This document shows positions 7,488-14,269 of a stretch of DNA of 15,209 nucleotides, one piece after another. Origin of the DNA: Lachnospiraceae bacterium (GTDB lineage: Bacteria; Bacillota_A; Clostridia; Lachnospirales; Lachnospiraceae). The stretch spans positions 1-15,209 of the forward strand of contig JAGATU010000064.1 in NCBI GenBank assembly GCA_017621115.1, written 5' to 3'. The notes beneath the pieces are model-generated. The model had not been told where the DNA came from and searched no databases. It saw only the letters and a list, made by a program, of their open reading frames with translations. The position numbers were made by a program, and so were the translations under genes. Every line of letters starts with the position of its first letter. Within the stretch, counting starts at the first letter, position 1.

Positions 7488-8009
7488 ATGGATACGGAAA
7501 ACAGAAGATATCAGATTTTGCATTTGTTAGAAAACCAGCACAAACCGGTTTCCGGTACGGTTTTATCAAGATTATTCGGTGTCAGCAGGCAGGTAATCGT
7601 GCAGGATATCGCGCTTTTGCGTGCAGAGAATAAGGAGATCCTTTCTACCAATAAAGGATATGTGCTTTTTAAGCAGGTCGATGATACCGGGATTTATAAG
7701 AGAGTATTCCGGGTAACACATAGTCTGGAGAATATGGAAGCGGAGCTGAACTGTATCGTGGACAATGGAGGATATGTAAGGGATGTGCTTGTGGACCACG
7801 ATTTGTACGGTCAGATTTCCGGACCATTGAATTTGGGTAACCGGGCGGATGTTGCTGAGTTTATCCAAAAAGTAAAGGTCAGCAAGAGTAAACCGTTAAA
7901 GGTTTTGACGGATGAGATTCACTATCACACAGTTGAGGCGAAGTCCGAAGAGATTCTTAACAGAATTGAGAGAAGACTGGATGAGATGGGAATGATGGTA
8001 AGAAAGTAA
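7488..8009 (+). CDS. niaR: NiaR-like transcriptional repressor (HTH_11 + 3H domain)
   Basis: A 173-residue regulator. Residues 1-62 form a winged helix-turn-helix (RRYQILHLLENQ, then LSRLFGVSRQVIVQDIALLR as recognition region). Residues of about 70-173 form the 3H domain, named for its conserved histidines. His78, Glu86, His145 and His147 have the spacing of the metal-binding set known from the Thermotoga NiaR structure. Characterised NiaR proteins bind nicotinic acid and repress NAD synthesis or niacin uptake genes. GGAGG sits five bases before the ATG at 7488. No nad or niacin transport gene is adjacent, so its targets must lie elsewhere. It stands alone between two antisense tRNA genes. 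The assignment to the 3H family is firm; ligand identity is inferred. Confidence 0.9.
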   Translation: MDTENRRYQILHLLENQHKPVSGTVLSRLFGVSRQVIVQDIALLRAENKEILSTNKGYVLFKQVDDTGIYKRVFRVTHSLENMEAELNCIVDNGGYVRDVLVDHDLYGQISGPLNLGNRADVAEFIQKVKVSKSKPLKVLTDEIHYHTVEAKSEEILNRIERRLDEMGMMVRK

Positions 8010-8030
8010 AAAAAACACCGACCCCACGGC
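8008..8030 (-). terminator. Possible weak terminator of tRNA-Lys
   Basis: On the minus strand a short GCCG/CGGT hairpin with a six-base loop is followed by one G and eight consecutive T residues, about 30 nt after the tRNA end. The stem is only 4 bp with one wobble pair, so it is weak. It overlaps the niaR stop codon on the other strand. Confidence 0.4.
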
Positions 8031-8058
8031 TCATATGTCCGCAAAATCGATGCTCAAG

Positions 8059-8131
8059 TGCGCCTCCAGGGGCTCGAACCCTGGACACCCTGATTAAGAG
8101 TCAGGTGCTCTACCAACTGAGCTAGAGGCGC
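8059..8131 (-). tRNA. tRNA-Lys(CTT)
   Basis: A 73-nt cloverleaf on the minus strand. It has a GCGCCTC/GAGGCGC acceptor stem with discriminator A, D-arm GCTC/GAGC, anticodon stem CCTGA/TCAGG around CTCTTAA, which gives anticodon CTT (codon AAG), and T-arm CAGGG-TTCGAGC-CCCTG. CCA is not encoded. Confidence 0.97.
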
Positions 8132-8154
8132 GTATTATTTGTGACGCAAGTGTT

Positions 8155-8183
8155 ATTATAGTGCATGGTTACCATATTTGCAA
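8155..8183 (-). promoter_or_regulatory. Promoter of tRNA-Lys
   Basis: On the minus strand, TTGCAA (8183-8178), exactly 17 nt, then consensus TATAAT (8160-8155). The start would fall about 15-20 nt before the tRNA. The spacer holds an 11-bp palindrome, ATGGTAACCAT (8164-8174). Confidence 0.82.
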
Positions 8184-8236
8184 GCATTTTTTGTTGAAAA
8201 TTTCAGATTTTTTAAAAAATATAAAGGAGAACCCTT

Positions 8237-9010
8237 ATGATATTCGAAAGTCATGCGCATTATGATGATGAAGCGTTTAATGAAGACAGGGACAGATTGT
8301 TATCTTCCATGAGGGATAACGGTGTGGAATATATAGTAAATGTGTCGGCAGATTTTGAGTCGATTGATCCGATTTATGAGTTGACGAAGAAATATGATTT
8401 TATATACGGAACGGTTGGCGTGCATCCGGGTGCTGCTAAGAATATGACACAGGAGCGTTTTGAGTATCTGAAGAAGGCGGCTTTGCGTGATAAGATAGTG
8501 GCTATTGGAGAAATCGGTCTGGATTATTACTGGGAAAAAGAAGAAGTTCAGAAAGCAACACAGAAGGAATGGTTTGTAAAGCAATTGCAGTTGGCAAAAG
8601 ATGTGAATAAGCCGGTTATCATTCATTCAAGGGAAGCGGCAGCGGATACATTGGATATTATGAAGCAGGAATGGACAGACAGAAAAGCGGTCATTCATTG
8701 CTATTCCTATTCTGCAGAGATGGCAAAAATATATGCGAAGATGGGATACTATTTTGGTATCGGCGGAGTGTTGACTTATAAGAATGCGCGTACACTTGTA
8801 GAAACGGTGGAATATGTCCCGATAGAGCAGTTATTACTTGAGACGGACTGTCCGTATTTGTCCCCTGTTCCAAACCGAGGAAAGAGAAATGACTCTTCTA
8901 ATTTGCGTTATGTTGCAGAAAAGATTGCAGAAATCAAAAATATGTCCTATGATGCGGTAGTGGAAATTACCGAGCAGAATGCGAAGAGATTCTTTTTTGG
9001 GGAAAAATAA
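8237..9010 (+). CDS. tatD: TatD family metal-dependent DNase/hydrolase
   Basis: A 257-residue amidohydrolase-fold enzyme. Metal ligands are visible in order: His6 and His8 (ESHAHYD, the HxH motif), Glu92 (GEIGLDYY), His130 (VIIHSRE), His154 (VIHCYS) and Asp204 (LETDCPYLSP). TatD proteins are Mg2+-dependent 3'-5' exonucleases linked to DNA repair and to tRNA or RNA quality control; this is known from the family, not shown here. AAAGGAG lies seven bases before the ATG. rsmA follows after 48 nt in the same direction with no terminator between, a pairing common in Firmicutes. The ribonuclease M5 gene that often sits between them is absent here. Confidence 0.95.
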   Translation: MIFESHAHYDDEAFNEDRDRLLSSMRDNGVEYIVNVSADFESIDPIYELTKKYDFIYGTVGVHPGAAKNMTQERFEYLKKAALRDKIVAIGEIGLDYYWEKEEVQKATQKEWFVKQLQLAKDVNKPVIIHSREAAADTLDIMKQEWTDRKAVIHCYSYSAEMAKIYAKMGYYFGIGGVLTYKNARTLVETVEYVPIEQLLLETDCPYLSPVPNRGKRNDSSNLRYVAEKIAEIKNMSYDAVVEITEQNAKRFFFGEK

Positions 9011-9058
9011 TAAAGCGGGAAGCAGCGGTTCTACAATTAAATTGTAAAGGATTTAATA

Positions 9059-9913
9059 ATGGCTAATTTAGGAATTCCATCCAATACCATAGAGGTGTTG
9101 CAGAAATATAATTTTAACTTCCAGAAGAAATTCGGACAGAACTTCTTGATTGATACACATGTGTTGGAGAAGATTATCGATGCATCTGAGATTACAAAGG
9201 ATGATTGTGTACTGGAAATCGGACCGGGTATCGGAACGATGACACAGTATTTGGCAGAGAGTGCAAGAGAAGTTATTGCGGTTGAGATTGATAAAGCATT
9301 AATACCGATTTTGGGAGATACATTAAAAGAATATGATAATGTCACAATTATCAATGACGACATTTTAAAGGTTGATATAGATCGGATTGTGCAAGAGAAA
9401 AATAACGGACAACCCATAAAAGTGGTTGCCAATCTCCCATATTACATCACGACTCCGATTATCATGGGATTGTTTGAGAGTCATGTGCCGCTTAAGAGTA
9501 TTACCATTATGGTGCAAAAGGAAGTAGCCGATAGAATGCAGGTCGGACCGGGAACGAAGGATTATGGAGCTTTGTCCTTGGCAGTTCAGTATTATGCAAA
9601 GCCGGAGATTGTGGCAAATGTACCGCCAAACTGCTTTATCCCAAGACCGAATGTCGGAAGTGCGGTTATCCGTCTTACCCGATATGAGGAGCCACCGGTT
9701 AAAGCAGATGATGAGAGATTTATGTTCAATTTGATTCGGGCGTCTTTTAATCAGAGAAGAAAGACTTTGGTTAACGGTCTGCAGAATGGCGGACTTGGTC
9801 TTTCTAAAGAAAAGATTTTGGATGCACTGGAAGAAATGAATCTTCCGGCAACTATACGAGGAGAAGCATTGACGCTGGAGCAGTTTGCACAGCTTAGTAA
9901 TATTTTAGAATAG
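9059..9913 (+). CDS. rsmA: 16S rRNA (adenine1518-N6/adenine1519-N6)-dimethyltransferase
   Basis: KsgA/RsmA, which dimethylates two adjacent adenines in the 3'-terminal hairpin of 16S rRNA late in 30S assembly. The 284-residue length is normal. Motifs seen are FGQNFLID near residue 25, SAM-binding motif I LEIGPGIGTMT (52-62), VEID near 75, and catalytic motif IV NLPYYITTP beginning at residue 125. The C-terminal part has the family's IPRPNVGSAV and SFNQRRKTLVNGL segments. An AAAGGA ribosome site lies about seven bases ahead of the ATG. It is the second gene of the tatD-rsmA unit and is closed by the terminator at 9920-9953. Loss of this enzyme is known to give kasugamycin resistance in many bacteria. 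Confidence 0.97.
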   Translation: MANLGIPSNTIEVLQKYNFNFQKKFGQNFLIDTHVLEKIIDASEITKDDCVLEIGPGIGTMTQYLAESAREVIAVEIDKALIPILGDTLKEYDNVTIINDDILKVDIDRIVQEKNNGQPIKVVANLPYYITTPIIMGLFESHVPLKSITIMVQKEVADRMQVGPGTKDYGALSLAVQYYAKPEIVANVPPNCFIPRPNVGSAVIRLTRYEEPPVKADDERFMFNLIRASFNQRRKTLVNGLQNGGLGLSKEKILDALEEMNLPATIRGEALTLEQFAQLSNILE

Positions 9914-9919
9914 ACAAGG

Positions 9920-9953
9920 AAGGGTTCTTTGCGGTTTGCGGAGAATCCTTTTT
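9920..9953 (+). terminator. Intrinsic terminator after rsmA
   Basis: A 9-bp stem, AAGGGTTCT with AGAATCCTT (one G-T pair), around a 13-nt loop that contains TTGCGG twice, followed by a short T-run. It starts 7 nt after the rsmA stop. Confidence 0.78.
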
Positions 9954-10015
9954 ATAATTTATATGGAAAAATGTCGAAAGATAGCGGATTCTGTCTTTTA
10001 TTGAACAAGAATATA

Positions 10016-10024
10016 TGGTACAAT
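10016..10024 (+). promoter_or_regulatory. Extended -10 promoter for the NhaC gene
   Basis: TGGTACAAT is an extended -10 (TGN plus TACAAT, 5 of 6). No clear -35 is seen, as is common with extended -10 promoters. It would give a leader of about 60 nt before the start at 10092; no riboswitch-like fold was noticed in that leader. Confidence 0.5.
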
Positions 10025-10091
10025 TCCATCAAATATGTTGTAAATAGAAATACGTTCATTTTCAGCAAAAGAGAAAGAGGAGGGTTACAAA

Positions 10092-11582
10092 ATGAGTGCC
10101 ACAATTTGGTCCATTTTACCACCGGTAATCGCGATTGTATTGGCGTTGATTACCAAAGAAGTTTACATGTCACTGTTAATTGGTATTTTTGCGGGAGCAA
10201 TTCTTTATCAGCCGGGAATTAATATTATTGAGCCGATTAATACTACATTCCAGATTATGGGAGATAAAATCGGCGGTAATGCTGATATCGTAATTTTCCT
10301 TGTATTACTTGGAATTTTAGTAGCGCTCATTACAAAGTCAGGTGCGTCCAAAGCCTATGGCCAGTGGGCATCCCAGAGTATTAAGTCTAAGAAGGGATCC
10401 TTACTTGCAACTGCAGCACTTGGTGTTGTAATTTTCGTAGACGATTATTTCAACTGTCTTACAGTTGGTACGGTAATGCGTCCGGTAACAGACCGCTACA
10501 AAGTAACAAGAGCAAAATTAGCATACATAATTGACTCTACAGCAGCGCCGGTTTGTATTATCGCACCGATTTCCAGCTGGGCGGCAGCAGTTGGTTCTTC
10601 TTTACCGGAGGGATCATCACTTGACGGATTTTCATTGTTCTTACAGACAATTCCGTTTAACTTCTATGCATTATTTACATTGGCATTTGTATTATTCATC
10701 ATCTTAACAGGAATTGATTATGGTAAGATGAAAGCGGCAGAAGAATCCGGAGACCTTGGAATTGAAGAATCTGCAATGGAACAGGAAGTAGAAGGTAATA
10801 CAAAGGGTAAGGTTATTGATTTACTTCTTCCGATTATTGTATTAATCGTTGCTTGTATCGCCATGATGTTATACACAGGCGGTATCTTGGAAGGAGCAAC
10901 TATCGTAACAGCATTTGCTGATTGCTCATCTGCAAGAAGTTTGGTAATGGGCTCATTTATTGCGTTGGTAGTTACATTCCTTTTCTATATTCCTAGAAAA
11001 GTTATTACATTCAATGAATTCTGTGATTGTTTCGTAGCAGGATTTAAGGCTATGACTCCTGCAGTTATGATTCTTTGTCTTGCATGGACATTATCAGGAA
11101 TCTGCAGTGCTGATTACCTTGACATCGGCGGATATGTAAGTGCTATCGTTGGCGGAAATGCAACAGTTGCTATGTTATTACCTGTAATTTTCTTCCTTGT
11201 TGCATTAGGACTTGCTTTTGCAACAGGTACATCATGGGGAACATTTGGTATCTTAATTCCTATTGCATTAGCAATCTTTGGTGATGCAAGCGGAATGATT
11301 CCTGTATGTGTAGCAGCTATCCTTTCAGGCGCTGTATGTGGTGACCACATTTCACCTATCTCCGATACAACTATCCTTTCATCAGCAGGTGCACAGTGCA
11401 AGCATATTGAACATGTTTCTACGCAGATTCCGTATGCGTTGACAGTATGTATTCCATGTTGTGTTGGTTTCTTAGTATCCGGTATTGCACAGAACGGATT
11501 CATCGGTTTACTGGCAGGTGCGGTTGCATTAGTTGTTGTATTCGCAGTATTACTTGCCATGTCGAAAAAGCAGAATGCATAA
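10092..11582 (+). CDS. nhaC: NhaC family Na+/H+ antiporter
   Basis: A 496-residue polytopic membrane protein with about 11-12 helices that exchanges Na+ (or an organic ion) for H+. Family signatures include the charged intramembrane VDDYFNCLTVGTVMRPV, with Asp117 and Asp118, the ATGTSWGTFG segment, and the C-terminal GDHISPISDTTILSSAGAQC motif. Proteins of this superfamily also include tetracycline- and lysine-exchange members, so the exact substrate is an inference. GGAGGG lies seven bases before the ATG. No terminator was seen after the stop, and the next promoter begins 15 nt later, so nhaC transcripts may read into the leader of the following Na+-pump gene. Codon use in this gene leans to GCA, ACA and TTA more than its neighbours do, as judged by eye. 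Confidence 0.92.
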   Translation: MSATIWSILPPVIAIVLALITKEVYMSLLIGIFAGAILYQPGINIIEPINTTFQIMGDKIGGNADIVIFLVLLGILVALITKSGASKAYGQWASQSIKSKKGSLLATAALGVVIFVDDYFNCLTVGTVMRPVTDRYKVTRAKLAYIIDSTAAPVCIIAPISSWAAAVGSSLPEGSSLDGFSLFLQTIPFNFYALFTLAFVLFIILTGIDYGKMKAAEESGDLGIEESAMEQEVEGNTKGKVIDLLLPIIVLIVACIAMMLYTGGILEGATIVTAFADCSSARSLVMGSFIALVVTFLFYIPRKVITFNEFCDCFVAGFKAMTPAVMILCLAWTLSGICSADYLDIGGYVSAIVGGNATVAMLLPVIFFLVALGLAFATGTSWGTFGILIPIALAIFGDASGMIPVCVAAILSGAVCGDHISPISDTTILSSAGAQCKHIEHVSTQIPYALTVCIPCCVGFLVSGIAQNGFIGLLAGAVALVVVFAVLLAMSKKQNA

Positions 11583-11596
11583 TTAATTGGAACATC

Positions 11597-11624
11597 TTGA
11601 CAAAATGATTTTTAGGTTTAGAAT
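11597..11624 (+). promoter_or_regulatory. Strong sigma-70 promoter for the riboswitch-controlled oadB-like gene
   Basis: A consensus TTGACA, 16 nt, then TAGAAT (5 of 6). The predicted start is near 11631, just before the structured leader. Confidence 0.78.
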
Positions 11625-11637
11625 ATAAGAAGGTTTT

Positions 11638-11764
11638 ATCAAGAGGGAGTAGTTTTGATGTGCCGTCAACATTCGCGTTTGAATTGATTCAAATTGGTGG
11701 CGCATACCATTATTGGGTACCAGACTTTTGATGCACACATTGTGTGCGTCAAAAGTCTTTTTTT
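11638..11764 (+). promoter_or_regulatory. Riboswitch-like leader with expression platform, yybP-ykoY (Mn2+)-like variant
   Basis: The closing helix P1 pairs ATCAAGAG (11638-11645) with CTTTTGAT (11725-11732). Inside are GGGAGTAG (11645-11652), a second helix ATGTGCC/GGCGCAT (11658-11664 with 11699-11705), the motif CCGTCA (11663-11668), a hairpin TTTGAA/TTCAAA (11678-11683 with 11688-11693), and a small ACC/GGT hairpin (11706-11718) before CAGAC. GGGAGUAG at the start, (U/C)CGUCA in the middle and AGAC(C/U)UUU at the end are hallmarks of the yybP-ykoY family. The extra hairpin usually present after GGGAGUAG is missing. The 3' strand of P1 is also the 5' strand of the terminator at 11723-11757. 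Ligand-stabilised P1 would therefore block termination (an ON switch), as known for Mn2+ members. That it is a cis-regulatory switch is well supported; the ligand is inferred. Confidence 0.7.
11723..11764 (+). terminator. Strong leader terminator (expression platform) upstream of oadB-like gene
   Basis: A 16-bp stem (11723-11738 with 11742-11757, one T-G pair) with an ATT loop and seven T residues directly after. It sits 72 nt before the downstream start codon, so it must be bypassed for expression. Its 5' strand overlaps the P1 strand of the leader. Confidence 0.93.
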
Positions 11765-11836
11765 ATTTAAAAGTCATATTTTTTCAAAACTGCTATAGGA
11801 TTGATAAACAGAATAATTCCGGGAGGAGAAAGTAGA

Positions 11837-12946
11837 ATGGATTATGTAGAAATTATCAAAATGGTCGCAATGTGGCTGATTGGTTTCGGACTCATTTATC
11901 TTGCTGTTAAAAAAGAGTATGAGCCAACACTTTTGTTACCGATGGGATTTGGTGCAATTTTAGTAAACCTTCCTAATACCGGCGTATTAAATCAGGTTAT
12001 GCCGGGAATTGGTGAAGTCAGAGGTATTATCCAGTGGTTGTATGAAATAGGAATTGAAGCTTCTGAAGCCATGCCGATATTGTTATTTATCGGTATCGGT
12101 TCAATGATTGATTTTGAGCCGCTTTTACAGAGACCAATTATGGCATTGTATGGTTTTATGGCACAGTTTGGTATTTTTGTGGCAATTGGTGTAGCATTAC
12201 TTCTTGGATTCAGTACTGCGGATGCGTTCTCCATCGGTATCATTGGTGCGGCAGACGGTCCTACAGCTATTTTGGTATCACAGGTATTAAAATCCAACTA
12301 CATGGGACCAATCGCGGTAGTGGCTTACTCTTATATGGCACTTGTTCCAATAATCCAGCCAGCAACGATTAAGCTGATTACATCCAAAAAAGAACGTCAG
12401 ATTACTATGCCTATTAAGCAGACTAAGAAGATTTCAAAAACAACAAAGATTATATTCCCTATCGCAGTAACCATTATTGCAGGCTTTGTTGCTCCGATGT
12501 CCATTTCACTGGTAGGATTCTTGATGTTCGGTAATTTAATCAGGGAATGTGGTGTACTGAATACTTTGTCAAAAACGGCGCAGGATGTGTTGACAAACCT
12601 TATCTCTCTTTTATTGGGAATCACCATTTCATTCAGTATGACAGCTGACAGATTCCTTCAGGTAGAAACACTGCTTATCATGTTAATCGGTTTGGTGGCA
12701 TTCGTTTTCGATACCGTTGGTGGTGTTGTTGCTGCAAAGATTATGAATATCTTCCTCAAAGAGAAAGTTAATCCTATGATTGGTGCGGCCGGAATCTCAG
12801 CGTTCCCTATGGCATCTCGTGTAGTACAGAAAATGGCAGGAGAGGAAAAACCGGGTAACATCATTATTATGCAGGCAGTAGGTGCTAACGTTTCCGGACA
12901 GATTGCTTCTGCAATGATTGGTGGATTCTTATTAGGAATTTTCTAA
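11837..12946 (+). CDS. Sodium ion-translocating decarboxylase beta-subunit family protein (OadB/GcdB/MmdB-like)
   Basis: A 369-residue membrane protein of the beta-subunit family that, in oxaloacetate, glutaconyl-CoA and methylmalonyl-CoA decarboxylases, couples decarboxylation of biotin to Na+ export. Conserved features include GIGSMIDFEPLL near residue 86, GAADGPTAI with Asp140 (equivalent to the key intramembrane Asp), YSYMALVPIIQP (about 164-175), and NPMIGAAGISAFPMASRV (312-329), the region VIII residues. The frame extends back to a TTG at 11801, but the ATG at 11837 has GGGAGGAG eight bases upstream. No alpha (carboxyltransferase), gamma or biotin-carrier gene adjoins it. Either partners are encoded elsewhere or it works as a stand-alone cation transporter. 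It is preceded by the riboswitch-like leader and ended by a strong terminator. Confidence 0.9.
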   Translation: MDYVEIIKMVAMWLIGFGLIYLAVKKEYEPTLLLPMGFGAILVNLPNTGVLNQVMPGIGEVRGIIQWLYEIGIEASEAMPILLFIGIGSMIDFEPLLQRPIMALYGFMAQFGIFVAIGVALLLGFSTADAFSIGIIGAADGPTAILVSQVLKSNYMGPIAVVAYSYMALVPIIQPATIKLITSKKERQITMPIKQTKKISKTTKIIFPIAVTIIAGFVAPMSISLVGFLMFGNLIRECGVLNTLSKTAQDVLTNLISLLLGITISFSMTADRFLQVETLLIMLIGLVAFVFDTVGGVVAAKIMNIFLKEKVNPMIGAAGISAFPMASRVVQKMAGEEKPGNIIIMQAVGANVSGQIASAMIGGFLLGIF

Positions 12947-12962
12947 GAAATACATAGAATGG

Positions 12963-12991
12963 AAAAGAAGAGGATTCGTCCTCTTCTTTTT
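12963..12991. terminator. Intrinsic terminator between oadB-like gene and the amidase gene
   Basis: A perfect 12-bp stem (12963-12974 with 12979-12990) closed by a TTCG tetraloop, with five T residues at the plus-strand 3' end including the stem base. It can also end the convergent amidase-domain gene (stop at 13025), where the T-run is four. Confidence 0.93.
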
Positions 12992-13024
12992 GTGGTTGGG
13001 AATTATATTTGATGGCAGGCGCGT

Positions 13025-13507
13025 TTACCATACCCGGACTCCCTCAATATGAATAAACCGTTCCGTGTCGTACACATAGGATGACAGAGGCCGGTCCAAT
13101 GCGTCAAAAGTATGTGCCGCGACAAGAATCTGCGGGCTGACGGAAACAATGACCGGAGAATGATAAAAGTGCCCATTGGCTGTTCCCAATTGCACGATGT
13201 CACCGGGCTCGGCTTCATCAACCGATACAACACGGGCAAACGGACCGACAGAGGTGTTATTTGTAAGAAACTCATAGAGATATTGGACGCCGCTCCAGGA
13301 AGGCGTGCGATCGTAGGAGGAACGGTAATACCAGCCCATGGTCGGAGTGTAGTTCATAATCCGCGCACCTGCAAAGATACATTGAGATGCAAAATTAGTA
13401 CAGTCACCACCGATTTCTTCAAAGTCGTAGTAAGCAGGATTTCTGTCTATGGCCCATTTGCGGGCATAAGCGACTGCGGATGCTCTATCATAAGGGATTT
13501 CACGCAT
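13025..13507 (-). CDS. Putative amidase domain protein (Amidase_6, PF12671-like)
   Basis: A 160-residue protein made up almost entirely of the 'putative amidase' domain known from clostridial and Bacillus proteins. The N-terminal part has YDRASAVAYARKWAIDRNPAYYDFEEIGGDCTNFASQC; Cys36 in GDCTNFASQC is the probable nucleophile. His116 (HFYHSPVI) or His132 (AAHT) may be the catalytic histidine. The domain is cysteine-protease-like and is thought to cleave amide bonds, possibly in peptidoglycan, but the substrate is unproven. No signal peptide is visible, so export is not indicated. Start at the ATG at 13507 with a moderate GGTGA site. It is a lone gene, convergent with the oadB-like gene. Confidence 0.88.
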   Translation of the reverse strand: MREIPYDRASAVAYARKWAIDRNPAYYDFEEIGGDCTNFASQCIFAGARIMNYTPTMGWYYRSSYDRTPSWSGVQYLYEFLTNNTSVGPFARVVSVDEAEPGDIVQLGTANGHFYHSPVIVSVSPQILVAAHTFDALDRPLSSYVYDTERFIHIEGVRVW

Positions 13508-13573
13508 AAGATCACCATAGCAAAAGTAGTTAGTAATATCTTATGTGGGCAGGAGGATTTCGTTCGTCTTTCA

Positions 13574-13602
13574 TTGACATGCTACTTGGCGGAGAATAGA
13601 AT
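13574..13602 (+). promoter_or_regulatory. Strong promoter for the cyclase-hydrolase operon
   Basis: A consensus TTGACA (13574-13579), exactly 17 nt, then TAGAAT (13597-13602, 5 of 6). The start would fall near 13609, about 35 nt before the cyclase ATG. Confidence 0.82.
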
Positions 13603-13643
13603 TAGAGAGAACAGAATTTACAGTAGTAAGTAGGAGCTTATAA

Positions 13644-14231
13644 ATGGTTTACGACATTTCACAGGAAGTATTATCATGCAATGTTTTTCCGGGAGATCCG
13701 CATCCGGAAATAAAGAGAGTTAACAGTATTGAAGCAGGGGATATTTGTAATCTGACATTTCTTACTATGTGCGCACATAACGGGACGCATGTAGATGCGC
13801 CGTTTCATTTTATTAACGAAGGAAAGACTTTGGAGAAAATGCCGCTGGATTCCTTTGTGGGAGACTGTTATGTTACGCATTATGACGGAGAGATAGATGC
13901 TGGTAAGGCACGGGTAATATTAGAAGAAGCGAGAAAAGTGGACGCCGGAGAGCGTATTTTGATTGGCGGAAAAGCAGTCGTTACGGCTGATGCCGCACGT
14001 GAGTTTGCAAAGGCGAAAATCAAACTTATCGGAAACGAGAGCCAGACAGTCGGACCGGAAAATGCGCCGATGGAAGTACATTTGATTTTACTGAAGGAAG
14101 AGATTGTGTTATTGGAAGGAGTTGTACTTTCGCATGTGCCGGAAGGAAAATATATGCTTAGTGCGGCGCCACTAAATTTAGCAGGTTGCGATGGAGCACC
14201 GTGTCGCGCGGTGCTTATTAAGAATGAATAG
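13644..14231 (+). CDS. Cyclase family protein (kynurenine formamidase KynB-like)
   Basis: A 195-residue enzyme of the cyclase/KynB metal-dependent hydrolase family (PF04199), which includes N-formylkynurenine formamidase and isatin hydrolase. The hallmark HxGTHxDxPxH is present with metal ligands His45, His49, Asp51 and His55 (HNGTHVDAPFHF). The N-terminal DISQEV and FPGDP segments and the C-terminal AAPLNLAGCDGAPCRAVLI are typical. TAGGAG lies seven bases before the ATG. No tryptophan dioxygenase or kynureninase gene is visible nearby, so a role in tryptophan breakdown should not be assumed; hydrolysis of another cyclic or N-formyl amide is equally possible. The alpha/beta hydrolase gene follows after 38 nt with no terminator between, so the two share the promoter at 13574. 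Confidence 0.9.
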   Translation: MVYDISQEVLSCNVFPGDPHPEIKRVNSIEAGDICNLTFLTMCAHNGTHVDAPFHFINEGKTLEKMPLDSFVGDCYVTHYDGEIDAGKARVILEEARKVDAGERILIGGKAVVTADAAREFAKAKIKLIGNESQTVGPENAPMEVHLILLKEEIVLLEGVVLSHVPEGKYMLSAAPLNLAGCDGAPCRAVLIKNE

Positions 14232-14269
14232 ATTGTACATAGATATTCTGAAGAACTAAGGGGAACGAG

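Noticed and set aside
9929..10222. 97-codon plus-strand open frame between rsmA and nhaC
   Set aside because: It begins inside the rsmA terminator hairpin, overlaps the nhaC start by 131 nt in another frame, lacks a ribosome site and encodes no recognisable domain.
11638..11760. T-box leader (amino-acid starvation control)
   Set aside because: Despite a GGTGGCGC stretch there is no canonical antiterminator bulge sequence (TGGNACCGCG), no specifier stem, and the downstream gene is not amino-acid related.
13112..13633. 173-codon plus-strand frame opposite the amidase gene
   Set aside because: It is antisense to a well-supported Amidase_6 gene, would contain the strong promoter at 13574, and its translation has no family features.
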